A stretch of DNA of 64,000 bases, taken from Gongronella butleri (taxonomy: Eukaryota; Mucoromycota; Mucoromycetes; Mucorales; Cunninghamellaceae). Positions 10,237 through 22,600 of this stretch are shown piece after piece. Both the position numbers and the translations under genes were made by a program. The DNA lies in assembly GCA_025201375.1 (NCBI GenBank), contig JAIWZP010000043.1, positions 186,001 to 250,000 of the forward strand, read 5' to 3'. Numbering within the stretch: position 1 is the stretch's first letter; every line of letters begins with the position of its first letter. Below the pieces are notes generated by a model. That model searched no databases. It had not been told where the DNA came from and saw only the letters and a program-made list of their open reading frames with translations.

Positions 10237-12012
10237 TCAGTCGGCACGTTCATTTGGAGCTCTTTTGATGTTGCTTCTTACCCTGATTTGATAGGAACCA
10301 GCCTTGGTCATGTAGCGCACCCACTTGACAGACTCGTAGCCGCTCTTTTCAAACACCTTGAGGAAACGCACCAAGAGGCCAGACGATGTGAACATCAGCA
10401 CCTAATAAAAATTAAAAAAAAAAAGTGAGTTTTAAAGGTACATCCCGGCCTGCCATGGAGCGCGCAACGCGGTTTACCTGGAAGTCCATTGAGATGGGAG
10501 GTCGCGACCAGACCTTCTTGTGTGTTGTGGATGTCAATTGAGCTTCGCCGCTCAAGGTGTATTCTGCCTGGCCCTGGAATCGAGGAATCCTGCGCGCAAA
10601 AAGGTGAGTTTTGGCGCATTGTTTTTCTTTTTTTTTTCCTTTGCGACTTACTTCCACTGGATATAATTTTCAGAGGGAACATATTTGGCCTTGCCGCCCG
10701 AGCCGACCTTGACGTCGACTTTTGCAGCGTTGAGCGGGGTCGGGATGCGCAAAATGACATTGTTGGCGTAAAGCTTTGGCGAAAAGTTGGCACGCACGTT
10801 GATCTTGTACTCGACGCGTGTCTTGCCAATCTCGTTGACGACAGGATGGACGCGGAAGGGCAAATTCACATTTTCAGTTGTGCGGTAGCGCATCAATTCG
10901 AATTCGCCATCGGGCGGGATGAAGCTGATGGTGCGGTCCGTGTCAAATCGGCCGAGCTTGACGCACTGGTGGAATTGGCAGTCGTCAATCTCGACTGCGT
11001 GCGTCTTTCGTGCCCTAAAAACATGAAGGAGAGAGAGAGAAAAAAAACAAGGCATTGAGTGATTTCCTGGTTCTTTTTTTTTTTTTTTTGTCCATTTTGA
11101 TGTGTTGGACGAATTGAACTCACGGCGTGCGATTGACGGCGTCCTTGTCGAGCAGCAGCTTGTCGTTGAGGCCGAATTTGCACTCTGGGGTGCCTGAGAG
11201 ATAGGCGCGCATAAGGATTTGGCCGGCAACATCTGCGCGGAGGAGGGTGCCTGTGTTGCTCATGAGCAGATTGACACTCTCGATGACGTCGATGAAGGCC
11301 TCGTTCTTGCGGTACTTGATGTCGTTGCGGCGCCACGAAATGGCGCCCGTGGCCTGGATCGTAATGCGGCTCGAGTCCTCGGCACGCTCCGATTTGACGC
11401 CCTCGGTCGTAATGTACATCTTGAGCGTGTCTGTTTCGCTGTTTTGCGGGTACCCAAAGTCGAGGATCTCTGTAAAAAAAAAAAAAAAAAAAAAAAAAGA
11501 AAAGGGGCACAGGATGAGCGTGGATGCCACTTTTAAAAGCCAAAAGGTGGGTTTACCGTCCAGCAGCTCGTAAATCAAGACAAAATTGTTCTTGACAGCC
11601 TCCTCGTCGAACTTTCCAAAGTAGCTACGGCCAATGTTGACGACGCGGTAGCAGAATTCAAAGACCAGAGCGGCATTGGCGTTCCATTTGGTGACGGCCA
11701 CAATAAACAAGTTCTCATGGCGCACATGGAAGAATGACGTCGACCCGAGCGTAATGATTGGCGATCGCACATCCGTATTGGAAATCACATGGATGCGAAA
11801 CATGTCCGCCACCGAGCGTCTATTCGAAAAAAAAAGCACCAAAGGTGAACACAACGAGCGAGAACAGCCAAAAGAGCCCAGTGAGCCCGAGAAATTGGCA
11901 AAAGCGCAGCAACAACGAGGTTGGGCCGTGTATTTTACCTCAGGTCGTGCCTGTAGATACGCGAGATGAGCACCTCACCCTTTTGATTGTATATGAAAAA
12001 GGCGCTAATCAT
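10237..12012 (-). CDS. AP-2 clathrin adaptor complex mu subunit
   Basis: Six exons on the minus strand: 12012-11939, 11819-11557, 11469-11124, 11014-10652, 10589-10478, 10401-10237; 440 residues. It begins MISAFFIYNQKGEVLISRIY, a longin-type mu N-domain (1-140). The linker holds ILDFGYPQNSETD, typical of AP-2 rather than AP-1 mu. The mu homology domain (about 165-440) binds YxxPhi cargo and includes SFIPPDGEFELMRYRT. AP-2 mu selects cargo for clathrin-mediated endocytosis at the plasma membrane. The last 14 residues after SYQIR come from reading through a consensus donor (AG/GTAAGA). If that donor is used, the C-terminus changes; no acceptor tested gave an immediate stop. One intron has about 25 T before its acceptor. 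The gene is divergent from UPF2, with 196 bp between start codons. Confidence 0.92.
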
Positions 12013-12208
12013 AGCAAGGGACGAGATGGAAGCGAGAAAGAAGAGGAAATAAAGGCACCACTGCAAGGCAAGAAGGAAAAAGGCCCATCAAATTGAGGTG
12101 ACACAAAGCCCGACATGGCGGAATTTCATTTTGTAAAAAGGGAAAAAGGAAAGGCCCGCCGAAAGGGCAAGTCTCTTCCCTCCTTTCGACTTTTTTGATT
12201 CAGCAACG

Positions 12209-15200
12209 ATGGGGTGGAAGCAAGAACTTCGTCAAGCCAACCGGCAGGCGTGGGATCATGAGAATAGTAAGGAATTGTGGTTGTGGAACGCGCATAAAAG
12301 AAGAATACGCGTCATTTATTGTTCTTTTTTTCGTCTGTAGAACCCGCTTTGAAGAATCTGGACAGCAACATGAAGAAGAACACGACCTTCATCAAAAAGT
12401 GCAAGACGTCGCTGGCCGCCGATTCGCAGCAGCAGCTTCTCAATGATATCAAAAAGCTGTCTCTTGAGAAGTATATTTCTGAAATTGTGGCTGGCGTCCT
12501 AGAGGGCATGCTCAAATGCAAGACGAGCACGGATATCCGCGCATGTGTCGAGGTAAAAAAAAAAAAAAAAAAAAAAAAGGGAGTGCTACCGCAGCGAGAA
12601 GCCTTTTGGAAACACAAAGGCTCATCCCAATTTTTTTTTTTTGTGTTTGCTTTTATTTTTTAGGTGGTTTCTGCACTGCATCAAAGGTTTCCAACGTCAT
12701 TCACGCTTCTTTTGACGTCGGGCCTTGCCAAGGCACTGCAGCCAGGGAATCGCCAGCAGCTTGCATCGCTGACGTCAGAGCAACGCGATCGCGACGAGGC
12801 TGCACGCATCTCGCGCCAACGCACGTACATTCGCATTGCCGTCGAATTGTGGCTCGTTGGCGTCCTACGCAACGTTGAGGATGGTATCACGGCTCTTGCC
12901 ACCGACAGCACCGCTCAAGCCGATGGCGTCGCCGGCCTCGTCGACTCGATGGGTGTCACGAAGAAAAGAAAGCCTCCCACTGCAGACCCGCTCCCTGACA
13001 ACAATCCAAAAGGCTTTGTATTTCGCGTCCTGCGCGAATTGGTACGAGGGGAAATCGGGTGGCGCGTGACGCGACGCATCCACTCACTTTTTTTCGTTCT
13101 TTTTTTCTCGTTTAGCTGGCATCGGATGTCGAACAGCATGTCAATATGCCATTGGTGACGTCGTTTGTCAAGAATTTTGGGCAAGACGTGCTTGGGATTA
13201 TCCCGCGCAAGCAGCGTGCAGCGGACAGCATGAACGACAAGGAAGGAGACGAGAACAATGCGCCTGCGCCCGCGACGGGTGCCGAATCCGATGACTTTTC
13301 GATGGTGACACCCGAGCAGCGGCAAGCCATCAAAGAGCTGCTTCTCTCATACTATGAGACCGTCGCCAAGCATCTCAAAAAGGAGCACAAGTACATCAAA
13401 AAGATGGGTAGTCGCAACCACGAGCTTCTCTTTAGCCGCGGGCAGCTCTCGGAAGACACAAAGTTGCGCTTTGAAAAGAACACAAAGGCCTACGAAAAGC
13501 TGCTTAGCCAGACCGAGACGTAACTGAAAGAAAAAAAAAAAAAACGGGGGAAAATGGGATAAAGGAGCATCCATCTTAATTCGTTTTATTTATGTTATTT
13601 ATTGTAGGTTGGCGGATGGTCTTGACGTTGACATGCCTGATTTGCCAGAGGAGGAAGGCGTGGCCAAGGTGTTTGTGACGTCGACGGCCAATTCTGTGGT
13701 CGAGGGCAAGGAAAACCTGTTGATCAACAGTGTTTGGGAAGACGACGACGCGCGCAAGTTTTACGAGGAATTGCCGGATCTTGGCGTGCTCGTACCTGGC
13801 ATCTTTTTGCAGGCACAGCCCAAGAAAAAGGACACCGACGCCGACGACGCCGCAAAAACCGATGACGACGCGCCAACCACGGATCTCGCCGATTCCCCTG
13901 ACCTTGACAAGCAAGACGATGACTTGGACATTGGCGACAATGACGACGTCGACGCCAATGCTATTGTTGACGAGGCAATGGCGTAAGTACAAGCTCTTTT
14001 CATTGTTCAATGGTTCGCCGAGCTAATTTTTTTTTTCTTTTTGTCTTTTTTTTTCGCTCTCTTTAGGGATATGGACAAGGATGAGACTGCAGACAATGTC
14101 AAGCCCGCCGAGCTCACCAAGCTGGATTTGTTGCTGAATCGCCTCACCACCCTGGGCAATCGCGACATGATTGACAGCGCCACCGTGGAGTTTTGCTACC
14201 TCAATTCCAAGAATGCACGCAAGCGACTTGTCAAGGTAAGCCTTCACATGCCACCAGGGAGACGAGCGCGAGCTCACATTTTATCTATTTTGATGATTAG
14301 GTCTTGTTCACTGTGCCTCGCTTGCGATTGGATTTGCTTCCATATTATGCTCGCATGATCGCCATTCTGAACCCATTCTTCCCGGACGTCGGTGAAGCCA
14401 TCCTTGCCGCGGTATGAAAAAAAAAAAATCAAAAAAAGACACAGTTGTGCTTACTTTTTTTATTTTTTTTTCTTATTAGCTTGTGCATGAATTCCGCGGT
14501 CTCCAGCGCAAAAAGACGGTGGACCTTGCCGAGACGCGCATTAAAAACATTCGATTCATTGCCGAGCTCGTGAAATTCAAGGTTGCGCCGCTGCACACCA
14601 TCTTTTACTGCTTCAAGGTGGCATTGGACGATTTCACGAATCAAAACATCGACATCGTGTGTAGTCTGCTTGAATCTTGCGGCAGGTACTTGCTGCGCAC
14701 GCCAGAGACCAATGCGCGCATGCAAAGCATGGTAAGCAACTAGTTGTGGGAGAGAAGAAAGACGCGTCTTGGACTGACACAGCGCGATTTTTTCTTGTTT
14801 TCTTTTTCTTGCCTAGTTGGACACCGTGATGCGGAAAAAGACGGTCCAAAGGTTGGATACGAGGCAGGTGCTGATGATTGAGAACGCATACTACATGGCC
14901 AACCCGCCCGAGCGGTCCGCTGTTGTGGAAAAGGAGCGATCGCCCATGGAATTGTTTGTACGCCGGCAGGTGGCCGATTTGACAAAAAAATCGCTAGACA
15001 AGACGCTGCGCACGCTGCGCAAGCTGGATTGGGCAGATCCCGCCATCGTCCATCTTATCAACAAGCTGTTCCAAAAGATTTGGAAAGTCAAATACAGCAA
15101 TATCCACCTTCACGCGATCCTCGCAAGCGGACTCAACAAGTATCATCCCACTTTTGGTGTCCAACTCATTGATTCGGTCGTCGAAGAAATCCGTGTCGGC

Positions 15201-16801
15201 TTGGAGGTAACCCCCCTCATAAAATGAAGTCCAATGGCGCTCACCACTCTTTTTTTTTTTTTTGCAGCAAAACATCTTTAAGCACAACCAACGCCGCATT
15301 GCCACGGTGAAATATCTGGGAGAGTTGTACAATTATCGCATGGTCGACTCGCCGCTGATTTTTGATACCTTGTATACCATTGTCACCTTGGGTCATGGTA
15401 AAAAAAAAAAAAAAAAAAGAGGCGGGTTTAGACGCGATTTTGTCTGGTAACGCGTTTTTTTTTTTTTTCTTGAAGAATATGGCCGCCCGTCACGTGATCG
15501 CATCAGCCCCATGGACGCCCCTCATGACTTTTTCCGCATCCGTCTCATTTGCACGCTCTTGGACACCTGTGGCATGTGCTTTGACCGTGGCCGTGCAAAA
15601 AAGAAACTGGACCACTTTCTTGTCTTTTTCCAGGTAGATTCAATCGCTATTTTTTGCAATGGATGCGTTGCTTACCGCTCTAATTTGACTAGATGTACAT
15701 TTTCAGCAAGACCAAGCCGCCCATGGACGTGGACTTTATGATCAGCGACACCTTGGAGGCATTGCGCCCACAGATGCGTCTGTTCACCACATACGAGGAA
15801 GCCAATGCGGAGGTCGACGTCATTCTTTTGGAGCAGCTCAAGTCTGTACAAGGTACAGGAAGAAGATCCCTCGGCAATTCGCGCAATTGGACCGTGACGC
15901 GCTCTTTTTTAATCTTTTTTTTTCTTTTTTTTCTTTTTTGCAGGCACCGACGACAAAATGCAAGAGGACGGATTCGAAGACAGTGACGCTTTTGAGAGCT
16001 CCAGCGACGAGGACGACGAGGACAACGTGCTTGCGCGTGTCGAGGGTCGTGGCGACTCGGGCGACGACGCGTCTGTTGCTGCGGAAGCCGACGAAGAAGA
16101 AGACGAGGTTGTCGTGCTCAAGCGCCAAGAGCAGCAGCGCAAAGAGGAGGATGACGAGTTTGAAAAGGAATTCAGCAAGATGATCAGCGATAGCATTGAC
16201 TCGCGCAAACATGAGAAAAAGACAACTATGTTGGATGTCCCGATTCCCATGAATCTGCGCGGTGCTCAAGATCGTCGCCGAGAGCAGCAGCAACAGCAGC
16301 AAGCGGCGCAACAGCAAGACAGCGCGAGCGAACCCAATGGCACCATGACATTCACGCTATTGACCAAAAAGGGCAATCGACAGCAGACCAAGCTTATGGA
16401 AGTCCCATCCGATTCGACTTTGGCCGTCACCACGCGGTCCAAGCAACAGGCCGAGCGCGAAGAACAGCAGCAGCTGAAGCGTCTCGTCCTGAGCTATGAG
16501 GAGCGCGAGCAGCAAGCGGCGCACCAACGTAAGAAGCGTCCAATTCGAAACGAAAAAAAAAGCTGTCTTTTTCTTACTGTTTCCCCTTTTCGCCCGAAAC
16601 AGAGGCTCTCGAAGAGAAGCGCATGGCCAAGCAGATGAAAGGAAAGCGAATTCTGCACATAGGTGGTGGCGGTGGCTATCAATATGGCTCAAAGTACGCA
16701 AAAAAAAAAAAAAAAAAAAACGCCCTAACGCGTCCTTTTTTCCTTGCAGCAAAAGTCCCAGCACGAGCCGCGGTGACGATTGGCAGCGCGCTTTTGAATG
16801 A
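12209..16801 (+). CDS. UPF2: Nonsense-mediated mRNA decay factor UPF2/NMD2
   Basis: Fifteen exons: 12209-12266, 12341-12552, 12664-13041, 13116-13519, 13608-13982, 14067-14235, 14301-14411, 14480-14731, 14817-15206, 15268-15397, 15476-15633, 15693-15852, 15944-16528, 16603-16693, 16750-16801. All phases agree and give 1174 residues. Three MIF4G domains are present: about 15-215, 490-690 and 715-920. The third carries HDFFRIRLICTLLDTCG and KKKLDHFLVFFQ, characteristic of UPF2 and the UPF3-binding region. A very acidic segment follows, then a Gln-rich stretch and a short C-terminus ending in the GGGGGYQYGSK and DDWQRAFE region that matches the UPF1-binding end. UPF2 bridges UPF1 and UPF3 on mRNAs with premature stops. 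Introns at 12553, 15398 and 16694 open with long A-tracts. Confidence 0.94.
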
Positions 16802-17700
16802 CAGCAGTCAGACGAGATCAATGGGTTTTCCAAGATTTGCCTTCCTGCATGCGTCTTTCTGTCACACTTTATTACGTGTACTCCGTTTTTTTCTTCTTCT
16901 TTTCCGCGCTCCGTGGCTGCAAGACGCTTTCCAATCTATAAGAACTCCTCAATGTTTCTGAGCCCCCTCCTTGAGGATCCATTGCATCCTTTTCGATGTT
17001 TTTTTTTAAAAAAAAAACTGGCCTCCGTCGAATAAAGCAGGCGCAGCACGGAAGATTGGGGCATGCCTCCCCCGGGCCTGCCCCGCCCCGATGCTGCGCG
17101 TCATTTTTATCTTATCATTCGCACCACATCTCGGCGACCTGGCCTAGTTTCACGTATTACTGTGTATCTTCACAATGCACAACTCGATCGAGTAGGAAAA
17201 AACTTGCATTAGATTGCTTTCTGTGCAAAGCATCGTATGGTTCAAAATTGGATCCATATGGGTATGCATTTTGGAAGAAACATTAGCATCATAAAGTGCG
17301 AATTCGGCGCTGTGGCAATGAAAATTCGCCAACCAACAAGGAATTGCGAACCCCGAAACGCGTCTCAACGCGATCCTATCATAGTAAATTCAATTCGTGC
17401 ATATCACTAGTCGTTAGAACGCGCCTCGCATGAATCAATATTTTAAACCGTGGCAAGCTCCAAAACATTGGGAAAAAAGTGGATGCCAAGAATGATGCCA
17501 AAATTCAACACAAAAGAAATTGAGCAGAGAAACCACGCAAAATACCAAACTAAAGGGCGATCCAATTGCCGGTTGGTGAGCAATGAGTGATTTTAAGTTC
17601 AACTTTGCTGGCGAATCGCACCAGGGGGAAAAATGCGCTGTAAAGTCACTTTTGACGCGTCCATCAGCAAGCCATACTCGATGAGAGCATGAAACTGAGC
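16802..17700. other. Intergenic downstream of UPF2
   Basis: No gene recognised. AT-rich sequence with short homopolymers (16998-17017). The stretch near 17350 (CCCGAAACGCGTCTCAACGC) resembles one near 57110 (CCCGAAACCCGTCTCAACG), suggesting an old dispersed repeat. Confidence 0.45.
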
Positions 17701-17704
17701 CGTT

Positions 17705-18440
17705 TATATCATTGATGCGCATCGACGAGTTTTAATTGGAGCCAAATCCAGCCGTTTGGATCAGTGATTCGCATCGCAGCCAGCAAAACAGACTTTTGCA
17801 ATTTTTGCCTTCACGATTGCATGAACATTCAATGAGCATTCAATGAGCATTCAATGAGCATTCAATGAGCATTCAATGAGCATTTTATTGGAGTCAAATT
17901 CAGCCATTTTGAATCAGTGATGCTCATCTCAACCAGCAAAACCAGAATTTATGCAATTTTTGCCTTCACGTTTGGATGAGCGTTCAATGAGCATTCAATG
18001 AGCATTCGATGAGCATTTTATTGGAGTCAAATTCAGCCAGTGTGATCAGTGATGCGCATTGCGGCCAGCAAAACCAGATCTTTTGCGATTTTTGCCTTCA
18101 CGTTTGGATGAGCATTTAATGAGCATTCAATGAGCATTCGATGAGTATTCGATGAACATTCGATGTGCATTCGATGAGCATTTTATGGGAGTCAAATTCA
18201 GCCGTTTTGATCAGTGATGCTCATCGCGACCAGCAACACCAGGATTTTTGCAATTTTTGCCTTCACGTTTGGATGAGCATTCGATGAGCATTCGATGAGC
18301 ATTCAATGAGCATTCAATGAGCATTTTATGGGAGTCAAATTCAGCCATTTTGATCAGTGATGCGCATTGCGACCAGCAAAACCAGACGTTTTGCGAGTTT
18401 TGCTTTGACGAATGGATGAGCATTCGATGAATGATGAGCG
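17705..18440. repeat. Nested tandem repeat: 11-bp minisatellite inside a 130-165 bp unit
   Basis: Five higher-order units are marked by GGAGTCAAATTCAGCC at about 17740 (diverged), 17890, 18023, 18188 and 18330. Each contains a conserved stretch (GATCAGTGATGCGCAT, then CAGCAAAACCAGA, then TTTTTGCCTTCACG) followed by variable numbers of the 11-mer GAGCATTCAAT or its GAGCATTCGAT variant. Successive blocks hold about 6, 4, 7 and 5 copies; the last block is truncated. Short open frames on the minus strand here are by-products of the repeat. Confidence 0.9.
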
Positions 18441-19698
18441 GTGTATGCGTATCTGCCGCGCTTCAGCCTTTTCTGATTTTCAGTTGCCATGTGATGTGTC
18501 CATGAGCCTTTCCCCTTTTTTTAGAGATTGGCCAAATCTAACTCTTCCACAAAATCCTGGCCAAATCTATAGCAAAACAACTCTTCCACATTGTAAATTT
18601 TGCCATTTCTGTTTTTTTAGTGCAAAGTGGTCAGCAAAATTCGGCATTTGACAAAATTGGATGGATCTTTAAGGTGTTTATGGGCCCCATAATCTTCAGT
18701 CCAAAATTGCGGATATCAGACGTTGTTTGTCATGATTGATTGAGTGGCCCCAAGTGCTTGCTTGTCTACTAATACAGTAATACAAGATCGTGTCGCATTG
18801 CGGTCATTGGCTTTTTTTGTTTAGGTCCAAGCGCAGTCAAAATGCATCATCATTTCAGGCCTCAAATACCATTCAGGCGTCTGTTTCTGTTCGCCTGGCT
18901 CCTGTCAACCTTTCCATGAATCTGACCGTACAAACGTGGACCCATTGGCGATTGCCCTTTTTTTTTTCTTGTTTTGCGTGCAATCGAACTAGATATTTTG
19001 CTGATAGCAATTTGTGGTACCTAGTCTGTCTCTCTCTCTCTCTCTAATTGACGCGCATGAACCTCATCTCGCTTTCACATGAGACGAAATCGGGCCAGAA
19101 GGACGCTTTTTGCACGATATGTCTTGATTTTTTGGCGTGGCAATAAAAAAAAAAAAAAAAGCGAACCGCGTATTTTCATAAAAACAACGGGGTCTACTGC
19201 GTCTCTGTGGCATCACCTTATCATAAAGTTCTTTGGAGAATGCGCGAATGTGTCCGAGAGATGCAACTTGAGCTCGATTTTTCGCGCTTTTTCATAAATC
19301 GCCATAAATGACACACGGAAACGCGTCTGCCCTGCCTAGCAGGCGTCCAATTATGTTGCTAGTGGTGGCTATGGCGTGATTTCGGTCGCACTGGATGCAT
19401 TATCAAACCAAGGAAGGGGGCATTTGCGTGATTTTTGATGTTTTCGGATGGGCCGATGAATGAAATGGGCGACTTTCCTGATTTAGGGGCGCGCCATTGT
19501 ATTTGGTGGACGCGCATCTGTTTTTTTTCGTGTCGGACAAACCCCCGTCGCTCCGCCTGCCGGCTGGGCGCGAGGCAAAAAAAAAAAAAAAAAAAAAAAA
19601 AGGCAACAATGCCACTTTCTTTTCTTTTTCTTTTCTTTCTTTTTTTTTTTTTTTATTATTTCTCTTGTCATCTTTCACGCTTTGCCCTTCTTTATCAA
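18441..19698. other. Intergenic before the ISWI gene
   Basis: No gene seen. It contains a (TC)n run at about 19027-19045, an A-tract at 19145-19160, a 26-base A-tract at about 19576-19601, and pyrimidine-rich DNA at 19618-19665 that probably belongs to the ISWI promoter or leader. Confidence 0.5.
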
Positions 19699-22600
19699 AT
19701 GGCTCAAGTAAGGGGATTTATTTTCTTGTGACACGGCCTGCGGCAACATGGATCGGTCGTTTCTGATTGGATTCTTGTTTTTTTTTCTCAATTCATAGAC
19801 ACCTGAAGCTATGGAAGTCGATCGAGAGACGCCCAACGTCGTAAGTATTTCTTGATCGACCATCAACGACATGGACGACTCACTCTCGTTTTTTTTTTCT
19901 GTTTTTCTTTTTTTTTTTTTTGCTGTTGTCGCAGCCGTCGCCCATGAACACCTTCTCCACGGACGATCGGTCGTCGTCGCCTGCTGACTCTGTAAGACAC
20001 GGCGTTATCCCCTATATATCGTCGCCACGTCACGCCACGCGCCTCTGAAAGCGTGTCAATTGTGCCATTTTGGCTACATTTAGCCTGCAATGCCACATCA
20101 TTGACCCATGGGCGGCGATGCACATGCGAAAAAAGACGCGCAGGGACGAATTGAAGGGCCAATGGAACTCAATGGGTTGCTTTTATTATGATAGGATGCG
20201 GATTCTGCGGCCAAGTGGGGTTCGTCGGGCCAAGTGACGCCGCGCGTGCTGTACAAGGAGCCATCGTTGGTAAAGATAGAGGTGGTTTGGGAGGCTGGGG
20301 TTGCCAAACACGCGCTGGCAATAGATGAGCCAATGGGATCACGGCGACAAAACGCACCTGACCCGCTTTTTTTTTCCCCCAGTACGAGCGTCGCCTTAAG
20401 CGCTACCGCTACTTGTTGGGCCAAACCGACCTCTTTGCCCATTTCCTCGACTTGAAGAACGACAAGGATGAGGCCATGCTTAAAGTTCTGGAGGAGAAGA
20501 AGCAGGCCAAGCAGGATGGGTAAAAAAAAAAAAAAAAAGAAGCAAAAAAAAGAGAGACAATGCCTGAATTCTCCATTTTTGCAGCTCGACGCGCCGTAGG
20601 AAGACCGAAAAGGAAGAGGACGAGGAATTGCTTCAAGACGAGCAGAGCTCCAGCAGCCAGCTGACCGTCTTTACCGAATCTCCTGCCTGTAAGCTATAAA
20701 AACGCGAGAAAACGCGAGAACGCGTTTGATTCACATTTTTTATTGTTTCTAGACGTGACGGGTGGCACGCTGAGGGATTATCAGGTGCAGGGTCTGAACT
20801 GGATGATCTCTTTGTTTGAAAACGGACTCAACGGCATCCTCGCCGACGAGATGGGTCTTGGTAAGACCCTGCAGACGATTTCGTTCCTTGGCTACCTCAA
20901 GCATGTGCGCGGTGTGAATGGCCCTCATCTCGTCGTCGTGCCAAAGTCCACTCTTCACAATTGGCGCACGGAATTCAACCGCTGGATCCCCGACTTTGAT
21001 GCCTTTATCTTCCACGGCGACAAAGACGCTCGCGTAAGCCATTTGAGGCAAAGAAAAAAAGAGAAAGAAAAAAAGTGAGCTCACACTGGTCTTTTTTTTT
21101 ATCTCTCGCTGTAGAACACCTTGATCAAGGAGCGCTTTGTTGGTGTGAAATTTGAGGTGTGCATCACGTCGTATGAGACGTGTTTGTTGGAAAAGTCGGC
21201 GTTCCGCAAGATCCAATGGCAATACATCGTCATTGACGAAGCTCACCGTATCAAGAACGAAAATTCGATGCTCTCTCAGATCGTCCGCATGTTTGACAGC
21301 AAGGGCCGCATGCTCATCACCGGCACCCCGCTGCAAAACAATCTTCATGAGCTCTGGGTAAGCGTTTTGCTTATCAATTGGGTGATGACGACGCGCTTAT
21401 TTTGCTTTTTTTTTTTTTTAATAGGCCTTGCTCAATTTCTTGCTTCCCGACGTCTTCAGCTCGTCAGATGTCTTTGATGAATGGTTCGAGAACCAAGGCG
21501 GCGACCAACAAAAAGTCATGGAGCAATTGCACAAGGTAAAAAAAAAAAAAAAAAAAAACGCGCGTTCCGTTTGCCATTGGACACATGATTGATTTTTTTT
21601 TGTTGCTTTGCAGGTGCTCCGCCCTTTCTTGCTGCGCCGCATCAAGTCTGACGTGGAAAAGTCGCTTTTGCCCAAGAAGGAGATCAATCTGTATGTGGGC
21701 ATGTCGGCCATGCAACGCCGCTGGTACCAAAAGATCCTCGAGAAAGATATTGATGCTGTCAATGGTAAAATTGGATATGAAAAAAAGAGACAAATGAGAG
21801 TGGGTTGCTCATTTTTTTTTTAATAGGCGCCAACACGGGCGGTAAGCGCGAGGGCAAGACGCGTCTGTTGAACATTGTGATGCAATTGCGCAAATGCTGC
21901 AACCACCCGTATTTGTTTGATGGTGCGGAGCCCGGTCCTCCTTTCACGACGGATCAGCACATTGTGGACAATGCTGGCAAGATGGTGGTGCTCGACAAGT
22001 TGCTGACGCGACTCAAGGCACAGGGCTCGCGCGTCCTGATCTTTAGCCAAATGAGCCGCGTGCTGGATATCCTCGAGGATTATTGCTGGTGGAAGGACTA
22101 CAAGTATTGCCGCATCGATGGCCAAACTGACCAAGAATCGCGCGTCAATGCCATCGACGATTACAATCGCCCGGGCAGCGACAAGTACATCTTTTTGCTC
22201 ACCACGCGCGCCGGTGGTCTCGGCATCAATCTCACCACCGCAGACATTGTCATCCTCTTTGACAATGACTGGAATCCCCAAGTCGACCTCCAGGCCATGG
22301 ACCGTGCGCATCGCATCGGTCAAAAGAAACAGGTCTACGTCTTCCGCTTCGTCACCGAGAATGCCATTGAAGAAAAGGTCATTGAACGTGCCGCCCAAAA
22401 GCTCCGTCTCGACCAATTGGTCATCCAGCAGGGCCGCTTGCCTCAAACCAAGGGTAACAACAAGAAGCAGAAAAAAATTCAAAGCAAAACGTATTCTCAT
22501 CTTTTTTTTTTTTTTTTTTTTTGCTAATAGCTGCGAACAAGGAAGAGCTGCTGACGATGATTCAGCACGGTGCTGAATCCATCTTCAAGGAGGGCGACGA

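Noticed and set aside
18211..18423. Minus-strand frame with repeated MLIECS
   Set aside because: It is the translation of the 11-bp minisatellite, not a conserved protein.
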